Below, piece after piece: positions 21,291 to 33,200 of a stretch of 64,000 bases of DNA. This stretch comes from Cercospora beticola (taxonomy: Eukaryota > Ascomycota > Dothideomycetes > Mycosphaerellales > Mycosphaerellaceae). The stretch's first letter is position 1. Each line of letters opens with the position of its first letter. Both the position numbers and the translations under genes were made by a program. The stretch lies in the NCBI RefSeq assembly GCF_033473495.1, contig NC_088935.1:2666001-2730000 (forward strand), read 5' to 3'. The notes below the pieces were generated by a model that was not told the origin of the DNA, ran no database searches, and saw only the letters and a program-made list of their open reading frames with translations.

Positions 21291-23227
21291 ATGCGCGTGT
21301 CGCGTGCGAGAGCAGGGGTCTGGCTCAGTCGCTCCTCCGCAATTCCAAGGCCTCTGCGACCATGTCTGGCTTTCGCAGTAATTCGGGCGCAACGACGCTG
21401 TTTGCAGCTCCCGTATGGCCCTCAGACTCCTGGACCGCCTGACGCTGGTCCCGTGGAGAGCGAGGATGATGCGCCCAAGAAGGGCTCGTCCGGCTCAGAT
21501 GCCGGGAATGGTCAGTCCAGGTTCGATTGGAAAGGTACGGCCTTCAAGATGACTGAAGCTGCCTTGACCACATTCGCTTCGGTCGCTATCCTCGGAGCCG
21601 TGGGCTATGGTTACACTCGATATTACAAGTACATGATTCTGGAGAAGATGGAGCATGCATTCGACCCTGGGGATCCTGTACTCGACATAGCTGCTACTGC
21701 TAAACAAGGATCCGCGACTGGTGGTCATGTTCTTGTGGACGAGGAGAAGCAACGCGAACATTGGGTGCTCCGCAAAGAGCAGGCACTCATTGATCGCATT
21801 GTCGCTGGCGAGGTTAGAGGCCAGTACCATCTGATCGTTGGTGAGAAGGGCACGGGCAAGTCCAGCATGCTGATAGACGCCATGGCCAAGATTGACGGCG
21901 AAGGCTGCGCCATGCTTGAAGCCCATGCCAATCCTGAGATTTTCAGGATCCGACTCGGTAAGGCATTGGACTTCGAATTCCATGAGGACAACATGGGCTC
22001 ACTCTTCTCGATACGTGGCCCGCGCGACGCGGGTGCCCTTCTTGATGTTGAACGAGCATTCAACAAGCTAGAGAAAGTCGCTCTCAAGCGAAGACACGAG
22101 ATTGGACGTCCTCTGATTCTCATCTTCAACTCGATGCATTTGTTACGCGACGACGATGATGGCAAAGACCTGCTCGAGCTGATACAACAAAGAGCAGAGC
22201 AATGGTCTGCGAGCAATCTTGCAACTGTCATCTTCAACTCAGACGATTACTGGATCTACGAGCGCCTGAAACAATACGCCACCCGGATGAATGTGCTACG
22301 CATTCTCGACCTTGACAAGCAAAAATCCATTACAGCATTGCGGAACTATCGCACAAGATATAGAAACGACCAACCCAGCGAATCGCTCCTGGAGCAGGTC
22401 TATGACAAGGTTGGCGGACGTATGTCGTATCTCAATCGTGTCGCAAAGGCGGACGATATGCTTAAGAAGGCCGAGGATATTTGCCGTGCGGAGAAAACCT
22501 GGTTCTTGAATCAATGCTGGATCTTGGGCGCAGAGATGGACGACGATGTGATGGATCAACAGAAGTATGCATCCGCTGCTATGGTGCTCGCAAAAGCGCT
22601 GGTTGACCTGGAGAAAGAAATGGAAAAGACCTATGATGCTGAGCAAGGGCACATTCTGCCAGAAATACCGCTCCACAAAGCAAGACAGATCATGACTCGA
22701 GCGGATTTTATACAGGCACGTACTTGAGAGGGCCCTGGGTGGTAACTATTGCTGACCTGCTTGCAGAGCTACGATGCCATCAATATCTTCGCAATTGACA
22801 GCAACGCGAATGTCCGGCCGGATTCCGTTCCCATGATGAATGCGTTTCGAGAGATTTGCAGTGAAGAGGGCTTCGATGAGTTCCTGGAGGCCACCTTGGA
22901 CAGAATTGGAGACATCGAATCTTTGGGCCGCACAAGGGAGCTTACGATCAAAGATCTGTGGGACGGCGGCAAGTACAGGGTCAAAATGCAGGATAAGGAG
23001 CTTACCTTCGAATGCGAAAAGCCGGAAGAAGAGGAAGAGGGAGATGACAAAAGCAAAGGGAAAGCCGATGATGATGGCGATGATGGTAAGTGAGATGCTT
23101 CATTTCCTGTCGAAAATGCTTGATCATCTTCTGACAACATCGGTTTGCAGACGAGGCACTCGGAAAGGCACAGCATGTTGTTGCAGAGGCATACCAGAAG
23201 TATCTGGAGAGTCAGAAGAAGAAATAA
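21291..23227 (+). CDS. Mitochondrial-type P-loop ATPase, fungal, 606 aa
   Basis: Exons 21291-22715, 22767-23085 and 23151-23227. The Arg/Ser-rich N-terminus (MRVSRARAGVWLSRSSAIPR) looks like a mitochondrial transit peptide. One membrane span follows (LTTFASVAILGAVGYGY, about residues 93-110). The ATPase domain shows Walker A VGEKGTGKSSML and a Walker B-like strand GRPLILIFNSMHLL. The C-terminus is acidic (EEEEEGDDKSK). It resembles the STAND/archaeal-ATPase side of the AAA+ superfamily, a group conserved in ascomycetes without a characterised member that I can name. Intron 1 appears to start with GC instead of GT (ATACAG|GCACGT); no GT donor nearby gives the right frame. Inner-membrane location is inferred from the transit peptide plus span. 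Confidence 0.82.
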
Positions 23228-23486
23228 TTCACCGAGCCAGTTCCTGCACAAGATAACTCAGGCCGATCAATTCAACCTTCGTGTTCCGGCTCGTCTGCGG
23301 TGACGGGAATGGCAGAAGGCTCACTCTCCTATGTATTAATGTATCCACGTACCAATCAGATGTTCGATGACGAACGGAGCTACCCGCGCGGGACAAACGC
23401 TTCGATTCATGGCAAGCTGCACTGATATTCATCACATATTCGCCATAGCTCACAACATGAGCACAGAGTACGGACGGTGAATACAG

Positions 23487-24569
23487 ATGGTACTCCGGCG
23501 CAGTCTTCGCATCCATCGCACGAAGATCTTGGCAACCTTCCTCTTGCTGCCGCTTTTCTACTTCTTGCTTCATCGCCTAGCTCCGGCATTGCAGCATCCA
23601 TCCCGCATTATCGACCACGCCACCTTCGAACATGCCTCCACCACCGGTACCAATCGCTCCGTCGCCTTAGTCATTGCAACAAGGGCCGCAGACGACATTT
23701 CCTGGGCCTACAGACTGCAAATTCCACAGCTCCAAGTGATCCGCTATATCAGCGACTCTGCATCAGCGAAATACCGCCCAGCTGTTCCCAAGGGCCATGA
23801 GGCGTTGATGTATCTAACCTACATCCACGACTTTTACGATGACCTTCCCGAAATCGTGATCTTCATTCACGCAGACGAGAACCCTTGGCACATGGACGGC
23901 GCCCTTCTTGAATCTGTTTCATTTGCTCTGAACCACTTGGACCTCGAAGAAGTTCTTCTCAGGCAATATTTCAATTTACGTGTCATGTGGAAACATGGGT
24001 GCCCAGCACAAATTTATACAGCAGAGACGAGATTCGACGAAAAGAAACAGGAACAGCATCTGATGGATTCTGCCTTTCGATCCATCTTCGGACCTGATGT
24101 GGAAGTCCCAGAAATTCTAGCCGGTCCGTGTTGCTCTCAGTTTGCTGTCACGCGAGAAGCGGTCAGGCGGCGGGGGCGACATGAGTACAAGCACTATGTG
24201 GACTGGCTGATTGAGACGGATTGGAGCGATTACATTGCGGGCAGGGTATGGGAGCACATTTGGCCTGTTGTCTTCCTGAACACATCAGTAGACTGCACGG
24301 TCGAGTCACAATCGCTGTGCAGGATGTACGGGATATGTTTCGAGAGACAGCGAGAGCTTGAGAGATATCAGCAAGTCTGGGATGCGCGGCGATTTGTTGA
24401 CAATAATATCACCTTCTGGAATGAGCTTTGGAAGCCGAGGGACGTTGCATCGTTGAGGCATCGCCAACAAGAGTATACGAAGTGGCTGCACGAAAGGCTC
24501 GGCGCAGCGCTGAAGAGAGGCGAAGACGGGACTCTGAGAAAGGTCGCAGTTGGTAATCTCTATACGTAG
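23487..24569 (+). CDS. DUF3431 family type II membrane protein, 360 aa
   Basis: Single exon, ATG 23487 to TAG 24567-24569. A short cytosolic Arg-rich N-terminus precedes a signal-anchor (TKILATFLLLPLFYFLLHRL, about residues 12-31), and the remainder would be luminal or extracellular. Family landmarks are ALVIATRAADDISWAY, EIVIFIHADENPWHMDG, and GPCCSQFAVTREAVRRRG. There are N-glycosylation sequons at NRS, NTS and NIT. DUF3431 proteins have the look of Golgi glycosyltransferase-type enzymes, but no activity is established to my knowledge. A lower Met is not available before the anchor. Its stop lies 87 nt from the convergent stop of the acetoacetyl-CoA synthetase gene. Confidence 0.88.
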   Translation: MVLRRSLRIHRTKILATFLLLPLFYFLLHRLAPALQHPSRIIDHATFEHASTTGTNRSVALVIATRAADDISWAYRLQIPQLQVIRYISDSASAKYRPAVPKGHEALMYLTYIHDFYDDLPEIVIFIHADENPWHMDGALLESVSFALNHLDLEEVLLRQYFNLRVMWKHGCPAQIYTAETRFDEKKQEQHLMDSAFRSIFGPDVEVPEILAGPCCSQFAVTREAVRRRGRHEYKHYVDWLIETDWSDYIAGRVWEHIWPVVFLNTSVDCTVESQSLCRMYGICFERQRELERYQQVWDARRFVDNNITFWNELWKPRDVASLRHRQQEYTKWLHERLGAALKRGEDGTLRKVAVGNLYT

Positions 24570-24656
24570 TTACCGTCTTGTATTGTCTAGTATTCCACTC
24601 TGACAATGGCTCCCTGTCGAAATCTAGGTGCTGCTAAGGCGAAAACGGGTCTCAAA

Positions 24657-27078
24657 CTACAACTTGCTTGGGCGTGCTTCTCTCTCCAGTGTTCTGAATC
24701 GCCTGAAATATGTGATCGCATCCGGATTAACGACCGTGTTTGAAGGATTGACGTCTTTCCCAGAAATGGTTTGCTTTACTGCTGCTTCAACCTTCTTGCC
24801 ATTAATTGTTGTGGGAATCTCTGGCACCTCAATCACAAATTGCGGAACGTGTCTCGGAGAAAGAGAGGTCTTGATGGCGTTCTTGATGGCATCAGATAGC
24901 TCTGGCGTTAGTTTGTCGCCACTATTCATGGTAACAAACAAGAACACCGACTCGTCGGAGTCTTGTGGTCTCCTGCGACCAACGCAAAGTGCTTGTGAGA
25001 CACGTTCTGTGAATGGTGGAGCTTCGACAATGGCATAGATCTGTTTGACTTATCAGCTACCTCGCTCAAAATTGCCCTCTTCGCACCACTGACCTCCCCG
25101 GAGCCGAACCGGATCCCTGATGGGTTGAGTACGCCATCGGATCGCCCGTGCATGACTAACCCGCCCGTCTTTGGGTTCTGTTGAAGCCAGTCACTGTGTG
25201 AGGTCGTCAGCATGAGTTGAATTCCCATTAGAGCACATCACTCACTGCTGTGCCCAGACATCGATGTTCTCATATCGAGCAAAGTAACTGTCGAAGTACT
25301 TCGAGCCTCCATCATCTCCCCAAAAGAAGCACGGCATACTTGGAAAAGGAGTTCGCATGATCATCTCGCCAGCTTCGCCAGTCTCCAGAATGGACTCTCC
25401 AGTCGCCGGGTCTGCTATATCAACGTCCATACCCAGCGCGAATATTTGCATCTCACCGGCGTGAATGGGATCTGTCGGACTCGCAGCGATGAGCGAGGTT
25501 GCCGTATCTGTTCCGCCGGCTGTGTTGCACAAGTGGATGTGCTTCGGGAATGAACGATAGAACCAACGATATTGGTCGGGCGAAAGAGTGGCTCCAGTCG
25601 TGTAGACAATGCGAAGAGATGAAAGATCAAGCTCGTCCTTGGGTACCACCTTCGCTAGTTCTAGCTCCAGCAGGTACCTTGGCGAGCTGCCAAAGTACGT
25701 TACTCGGTATTTCTCAATCATTCGGAGTAGAGCTCGTGTGTCTGGGAACATCGGGGATCCATTGTAGACGATGGTTGCCGCTCCACTGGCAAAATAGCCA
25801 TTCATAACGTAGAACACTACCCATGATGTGCTGGAATATTGTAGTATCACATCTTTCGGAGTCGTAGAATTGTGTAGTATGGCGATCTTTTTCAGTTGCA
25901 CGAGGAGCCCGTGTTGATGGACGATGCATTTGGGAGCTCCCGTGGTGCCTTTCAAACACTTTGGTCAGCACGTAGCTCCAAGTTTATTCACACGATGGCA
26001 CCTCTCAGCGCGTGAAGTTAGAGACGATATCGGACACGGTGCCCAGAAGGTGGAGCCATTTGAACAGAATCCGCCTCAACTGCACCGCAAATATTTCGAG
26101 AGTATTGGTCAAGTGAAGTCCAGCGTCTTCGTCCTTCATGTCAGATCGTAACACATACCTGAAGAGTAACAGATCATCAAAGGATCACTGAATGCCACTT
26201 TTTCGAAAGTGAGAGGATCCTCCTGTTTAGCCTGTTGTAAGAAACTAGGATAGGTCCTAAAGCTGTAGGATTCGTCTCCGACAAGCGGTACGATGTAAAC
26301 CTCCGGCTTTGGATCCAGCCTTTTCACGATGTCCTCGACCTTTCTGAGTGTGGAGAGCCTTTTCCCCTTGTATATGGTATGGGAATCAGCAAACAGTATC
26401 TTCGGCGTAACTTGTTGTAACCGGCTGTAGCAGCCCTCAGCGCCTAAATCCGGGCTTATGCAGGTGAATATTGCCCCCAGGCTTGCACTGGCATGAAACA
26501 GAACCATGGCAGGTATGGAGGTGGCCACGAGAGCTGCAACTCGATCTCCTCGTTTGACGCCGCTATGTCTAAGGGCACTGGCTGTTAATCGAACTTGTTC
26601 TCGGAACTGCTTCCAGGTCATGATCTCGTCTTGATCGGTGTCTTCTCGAACTCCAATCAACGCTGTGGCATTCTCGTCTGGATTGGAAAATAGGGAGTTT
26701 TCTGCAAAATTGAAAGATAACCCGGGAAACCATTTCGGATTTGAGCTCATTGGTACAGAATCGTCGAAGGCCTTTGTGGTGCCTGCTGGTAATTGTGGGG
26801 TGAATTCAAGATACTCGTACAAATCGCACCACTGAGCGCCAATGATGAAGGGTAAGCACAGGTTCGCGACCAACGATACCAGACTGAAAGAGAATGCTCT
26901 AATAGACAACACTTACAAAGTTCTGCGGCTGTCGTACACTCCATCTTTGCAAGTCCCTGGTGGTTCGAAGATCCTGGCTAAATTTATCGTTGACATGAGC
27001 GCGATACCGATCCATAGGCGTGGCTCCGGCATTCTGGGGCCTCCATAGCACCTCCGGGGCACGCTTCTGTTCAGCCAT
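24657..27078 (-). CDS. AACS: Acetoacetyl-CoA synthetase (acetoacetate-CoA ligase), 673 aa
   Basis: Adenylate-forming enzyme that activates acetoacetate to acetoacetyl-CoA in the cytosol, feeding sterol or lipid synthesis and ketone use. Exons 27078-26917, 26831-26159, 25948-25246, 25193-25094 and 25040-24657; introns 85, 210, 52 and 53 nt, all phase-consistent. It starts [20 protein letters not shown]. Adenylation core motifs are [20 protein letters not shown] (the 210-nt intron splits the Gly codon of SSG|TTG), [29 protein letters not shown], and the hinge/C-terminal region [20 protein letters not shown]. The predicted acetyl-CoA-synthetase-type Lys is in [14 protein letters not shown]. Length matches the family. 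The long intron 2 is the least certain boundary, but its junction restores the P-loop-like signature exactly. Confidence 0.93.
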
Positions 27079-28129
27079 TGAAGTTTCGCTTTATCCACGT
27101 GCAGTCTTTCTCTTTTGGTGACTGCCTTCGGAACGATGTTGAGGTCGAGGGAAAGCGGAACACTCTCCGCCGACAACCGAGGATGCAGGAGCGTTGACCG
27201 CCAAGCAGAGCAGCACTTCCTCCGAACCATCACCTTACGCCAGTCCTGAGATACATTGCACAAAAGACATAATGTGCTGTCGTGCATGCTGTCCATGCAA
27301 TCGTGTATCATCTCTGGATCATGGCTGTCGGCGGTGCTACATCGATCACCGTAGTCCCACGCAGACGACTGGCCACGCCTCGGCCTGCTGCAAGAACGGA
27401 ACTCTCTAGTTGCACACCACGAATTTATATACGAGCGTCACAACAGCGGTATACTTCCAGAGTCGTTCAACATCGTCCGAGTGTAGGCGGCCCTGATGTT
27501 CTTAATTGCTCAATTGCCTGCGAGATCGACTTCGCACGACCATCAGTGACAGCCATATGGCTATAAGAGCCCTCGAAAGATACGACGAGGGCGAAGCAAT
27601 GCAGGCCGGTCAGCCATTCTCCCCAAATAATGGAGACCAGAAACGATGTTCAGCCGTGGCATAGGCGAAGTCCGAACAATTGGACTTTATGTGTCCACCT
27701 TGCCACCCTCGCATCGCCATAAATTCGGATCTCCGAAGATGCAGCAATCCCTTAGTTGCCGTCACATGGTAACCAGTCTCGAGCGAAAATGTATGCTGCC
27801 GAGATCTGTAGAACGTAGTCACCGATCAAGCCGGAATTGGAACACGGCTCCATCTCCTAGTGTGTCACAGGCAGTGGGTGAGGTTCCGCCCGGCAGTATA
27901 CCGGGACAAGCACCAAGTGACTTCCTGTGCTGAACACTCACACAAGCTGGCCGATGCGATGAAGGTGGACACTGAGACTGTGCTCCGAAAGACTTGATTA
28001 AATGCGTTATGTCGAACGTTCAATGCAATGCTACTCTGAAGCGTTATGCGGTGAGCTGATAAGCCACAGATTTGTCAAGTCGCTCAATGACTATTCCGGA
28101 GAGCTATCGTCCTGGAGCCTTAGAATTCC
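27079..28129. other. Intergenic region
   Basis: About 1 kb between the AACS start and the stop of the Ser/Thr-rich gene, both minus strand. It should contain the AACS promoter. Frames here are short and unsupported. A perfect 5-bp GC stem with a 7-nt loop near 27886-27902 resembles an anticodon arm but is not part of a tRNA. Confidence 0.45.
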
Positions 28130-29798
28130 TTATGTTGCTGTTCCACACGAAGATGCCGACCCATCTTCAGGTACTTTGCAGCTTCCCGTGATCCTTCGTG
28201 CGATGATGTTCGGCACGTTGGGATTAACCACCGGGTTCGGTCGCTGCCTCTGATAGTACCGACACTCCCTTGTCTCAGGATTGTAGTCGACCGAGTTGAA
28301 TTGTGGGATGAAGTCAAGGTCGCGCAAGCACTCTGCTAGAGAGTTGTATATTCCATAGACTGGCGGGTTTCCTCCTCCGGTCGCGCTGCAAATGACTTCG
28401 TAATTGCAACCGCAGAATCCCGTCTGTTGAAGGTTGCCGTTTGTGCACATTGAGGGAGGAGCCGGAGCGGTTGTCTGAGAAAAAGTACATTAGCACATGC
28501 GACTAATGGCAAGGCACGAGGGATAAGCAAGCAGAGAATTTGAGATGGCTGTCTCAGAAGCACACAAAGGTCCTGGTGCCAGTGCATTGGCTTGGAAAAT
28601 ATGCGAACAAACTGGCACCAATGCGCAGGTACGAATGACTGAGCAACTCGCCGGCCGAAATGCACCAAGAACATAACGAAGTGCTTACCGTGGTAGATGT
28701 AGTTGCGGAGGAAGTCGTCGAGGAAGCAGAGGTTGTGGTCTGGCGTGGCTTTAGTGGGAAGGTCAATGCGAGGCACGGAGAAATATCCATACCATGCTTG
28801 TTGTCGAAGCAGAAGCCGTTGATGTGCTCGAAGAGGAGGTGGAAGTCGATCCGGAAGTGGTCGTGGAGGAGGGCGTTGCTGCGGAAGTGCTTGTCGTGGA
28901 AGTGCTCGTGGTGGAGGAGGACGATGTAGTCACGGAATTGCTCGTGGAGGACGCAGAAGTCGATGTGGACGTAATCGTGGACGACGAAGATGCTGTAGTG
29001 GAGATGCTCGTGGAAGAAGCGGACGTGGTCGTAGAGTCCTGGAGCGGGTTCAGCATATGACTCTGTCAAGCGCCCAGCAGCGAATCCTCCGCCTGATGCT
29101 GGTCGCGATGTGGTATGCTTATGAGATCAGGTGAGGGATCAATTCTACATACCTTTATTTGCGAGGTGCTTGTCGAGCTAGGACAGTTGTCAGTGTTCGT
29201 AATCCAATCTGTAGGTAGTGCAAAACTTGCCTGGTAGTCTTTGTTGTTGTAGATGAAGCTTTTATGGTCTCCACGATGTTAGCTAGGTCAATGTTGAACC
29301 GGTGAGTCGTTTGTGTACCTGTACAGTGGTCCTGATGCAGTCTAAAGTCAGCCCGCTGCCACTATGTGATCGTCTCTCGAAGCATGTCGCTGTCGTTGTC
29401 ACTTACTTGGGATATCCAGGTGCTGGGGTCGTCTTGGTTATGCAAGAGCAAGCTGTCTTAGCAACGTGTTTTGGCCCATTCTTGATGGAAGACAGAAGGC
29501 ATTTCTCAGGCTTTCCCGAGCATTGGGTTGGCTTAGCAGGCGCACAGCTGGTGGTCGTGGCCCGGTAGGCTGGCTCAGCATCTGCAGCCCTCCTGTAGTT
29601 GACTCGGTGCTTCACTGTCGGAAAAGTTTTGCTGCAGTAGTCTTTCGCCGGTCCATAGTGAGCCAGAGGAGAGTACTTTGAGTATTGACCAGATTGACAG
29701 ACATCGGACTTGTAACCGCGAGGTTGCGGCTCAGGTCTACCGCTCACAGCATAAATGGTGCCGAAGAAGAGAAACAGTGAACGAGTGAAATGCACCAT
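28130..29798 (-). CDS. Secreted Ser/Thr-rich protein with Cys-rich head and tail, 369 aa
   Basis: Seven exons: 29798-29407, 29331-29319, 29268-29231, 29177-29153, 29038-28793, 28739-28689 and 28474-28130. Signal peptide MVHFTRSLFLFFGTIYAVSG. The N-terminal domain has Cys spaced through YCSKTF, TTTSCAPAKPTQCSGK and TACSCI. A low-complexity stretch of almost only Ser/Thr (exons 3-6) should be heavily O-mannosylated and act as a stalk. The C-terminal domain begins APAPPSMCTNGNLQQTGFCG and contains GCNYEVICSATG, YNSLAECLRDL and ETRECRYY, which is reminiscent of PAN/apple-like modules. No GPI signal at the end. Exon 2 is only 13 nt and intron 3 is GC-AG (CAG|GCAAGT). These features keep a single frame but need RNA support. 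Extracellular or wall protein; partner unknown. Confidence 0.75.
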
Positions 29799-30277
29799 GG
29801 TTGTGACCGCGTGCAGAAAGTGCGCGTGGTGAGAACAATGTTTGTCGATGCTAGAAGATATGAGCGGACAACCCACCTCAACACCACAGATCTGGTTATG
29901 CGGGCTTCAGGACTCTGCTCGGAAAGGTTATTGGGTTGGCCATCGCCATTTACGCCTTGAGGCGCTGCTAGCAAATTATCAATGATCTGATGGGGCTAGC
30001 CATAACAGAAGGTGCTCTTGGACGATCTGGCCAGGACAAAAAGCCTCTTGTCATGATCTATCTTGCATTTAGGATGGTTTCGCGCGTTGTCCGGGCCTGA
30101 TTCTACTGCAGCACGATCCTGTTCCCATGGCAGAACTGTCGAGGGGCAAAAGGTCTTCGCGCGTCTCGAAGCGCGTATTTCCAGATCGAGCTTATCCGAG
30201 TCTGCTAGCGTGAACGGAATAAGATTGAGAGGATCGCGGCCACCACGTTCGGCACGGTTGAGCTCTTCACTGACTCA
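29799..30277. other. Intergenic region
   Basis: About 480 nt upstream of the Ser/Thr-rich gene and upstream of the degenerate 30278 region. The final part (30170-30277) may belong to the degenerate reading frame. No RNA gene seen. Confidence 0.4.
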
Positions 30278-33200
30278 TTGCCACGTGTGATTGCCCTTTA
30301 CGGTCAACATCGATTTGTTGGTGATGAAGCCACAAACGCGAAACTTGCCAAGATCGCGGTGCGGTCCGTTTTCCGTCTTTCCAGACCCACCTCCTGCTCA
30401 ATCTCCAGCAACCACGCCTCAAGTCTGGACACGACCGGGCAACTGTCTCTGCGTCCATCTCTGGGACGGGCCACGTTCGACACAGCTGGAGAGAGACTCG
30501 ACATGGCCGACTACACGATAGACGGAACAGAAGCCTGCTCGCGGACAGCGAAACGGCAACTCGGCAGCATCCACGTTCTTTGACCTCTCGTCGCGACCTT
30601 GACTCCATATGTGCCTCGTCACTGGAAATCGAATGCCTTAAATACGCTGCACGAGGCCGAGAGACGAGTACAGAAAGACCACTTGAATGCCCAGGACTCT
30701 GCTGCTGGCTCTGGGCTGCCGGTGGCATTGCCTCACATCCACTCGCCAGATCCTGCACCTGAGCCGATCAACTACTCTTCTCCGCAGCCTCACGTCACAG
30801 CAGTCACCAATGAGATCATACGCTTTCGCGATCTGAATCTACCCATTTGCCATGTCATATGCTCACTGAAGCTGGTATTGTGGGACCTCACGGCATTCCG
30901 ATTCGTCTTCAAACTCCAGATTGGTCGCCAATCAGCAGCAAATCCTCCGCTGAACAATGGAGTCCGCGCTTCACCTTCAAAAAAAAAATTGCAAGTTGGG
31001 CTGTGTTGCAATCTCCTAACTGCAGCCTCGACAAGGACTCCATCGTCGATTGGGTGAAGAAGAACTTCGCATGTTACCGCGCGAATACTGGGTAACACCT
31101 CGGTAACAAGGTTGGAGCAACGGTGGGTAGCTACGACGACGTCTTCCAGTATGTATTGCAGTCCGGTGATTGGACTGCGAAGCCGCATGCAGAACTGCAA
31201 GCATTGCTGACATTGTGGGATCATCTGGCCAAGTGTGCTCTGCCGCCTGCTGAAAATGTGTCACATCTGCCACAGATGTCACATATAGCCCATACGCCCG
31301 GGTCCAATGCACGGCCAGGCGAAAAGCGGAGACGAGGCTATGATGATGACGATTCGACATTCTCCGCGCCAGCAACAGCATCGCCAGCTAAGCGGGCCAG
31401 CCTTATTCCGCCACCTGCACCCTTTTCATCCAGTATTTCTGTCAACCCTGGATTACTGGCAATCTTAGCAGACGGCTCTGATGCCGATTCTGTCGAGGAC
31501 AATTTGACACTCTCCGCTCTCACGACAGCACTGCCAGCTACGCGGCCTAGCTTTACTCAGTCACGTGGACGGTTTCCATCTGGCATTTCTGTCAACCCTG
31601 AACTACTGGAAATCTTGGCAGACATCTCTGATGCTGAGGTTGTGCGACCATTTATGTTTGAGAACCTGACGCCACGACAGAGGCAACTCCGTCATCATTT
31701 GCACTGCCATGCACCTGCACAACGTGGAGCCTCTTTCGCCGGTCGCTATTCCTGCCCCATGGCTGCACGATCAACTCATAGCCGTGCTGCCCGGCCAGGA
31801 CTCAAGCGCTCTTGCTGCACGATCTTTGTTGCGGATCTACATGCAAGGCCTGGAAGGAGTTATGCCGAGCCCAGATGTTGCGTCGCTGGAATCCAGAACT
31901 ATCGCTGCCATCGAAGCCGCCTTTGCAAACGGCGTCCCAGCAATCGTACAAGAAATTGACGCCCAGTGCTCTGGCGGTAAGGACACAGACGTCAGACTGG
32001 TGCAATCCGTCAAGGATGACTGCTCCGATCTGCTTGGATCTGCTGCTGATGGCGAATACCCCAGGGTTATCGCCACGCTCTAGCCATACGGAGACAATGT
32101 CTTATACTACAGCAGCGATCAAGATTCAAGTATGACTCGCTGCAATTCGTACGCAGCTTACGCAATCCAACTGGATAAGAACTCCCATACCAGAGTGGTT
32201 TATATTCGACATGGACTGTCTTCCCAAATTCAGCATCTCGGTCGTACTCTCTTAGAGAAGCCAACTGCGACCACTCGGTATCTTGTAGCGAAGTACGTTG
32301 CACATCAACAGCGCTATCCGAACTTGTATGAGCGTAGTGTGCTCAATTAAGAGACGGAAAGCCTCGCACTGTGCTTGAAAACAGCTACCAGTTCTCTCAC
32401 TGCGACAATTTCGCCATGTGCATCTTGCGAGGAAGTTATCAAGACGCCGCTGCTGACCGATGCGAGCTTATTGAATGTCAGGAGGTTATCCGTGGCAAGC
32501 GCGGACACATTGACATGCATACGAGTCTCCACATGTCAGTGTGCTCAACAGGAAAAGTACGGGATTATGCGCTACCTCCGGTACGAACGCTATCGGGCGA
32601 CTTGTCACTGCCTCTCGCTTTCACCACGAACGTACATTGGGGCCCGATCGATCTATTGCTATAACTACTTCTTCTCCGCTTCACCTCCCGCTTCATTGAC
32701 GATCCGGACCAGGTTTGTTAGACCACAAAGATCTGGACGTAGTGCCATGTTTCGGTTGTGGGGCTCGCATGCTCCGGGAGCAAATTGAAGCTCACCGGAA
32801 GGGATCTTTGCAGTGTGCCCTATGCAACGAGCACAGGCCTTCCAATCGGCGCCGTAGGCTGAGAATCCCGTGTATGGATGCCAGTGGCCCAGAAAGATGG
32901 ATCCATGACTTTGGTCCCCAAAGCGTAATCGCAATAACGAGCGAAGATGAGCTTCCATTTTCGATTCTGGGAGGTGTCCCTGTTCCCTGCATGCCACTAT
33001 CCCAAATGAAATATGCCCGAAAACACTTCGAGCGACGAGAAGCCCTTCATCGCCTTAAAGCCCCGACTACGCTGCCCGCAAACCACCACGAACCAGATGT
33101 CGAATCGATCCCTAGGATGCTTTCGGATCTCCAAGACTCATCGCCAGTCTTCATCCAGAACGCCTCCCTCCAAGCAGCCCTTTCGGTTCTCAGGGCGCGG

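Noticed and set aside
27880..27905. Five-bp GC stem with 7-nt loop containing GTA, like a tRNA-Tyr anticodon arm
   Set aside because: Loop lacks U33, and neither an acceptor stem, A box nor B box is placed correctly around it.
28794..29060. 88-codon plus-strand frame rich in Val, Glu and Asp
   Set aside because: It is the exact antisense of the Ser/Thr stalk of the minus gene; AGC/ACC/TCC codons read backwards give Val, Glu and Asp without stops.
30790..31224. 144-codon minus-strand frame opposite the decayed gene
   Set aside because: The plus strand carries the more protein-like segments here and the minus frame has no continuation; kept only as a possibility.
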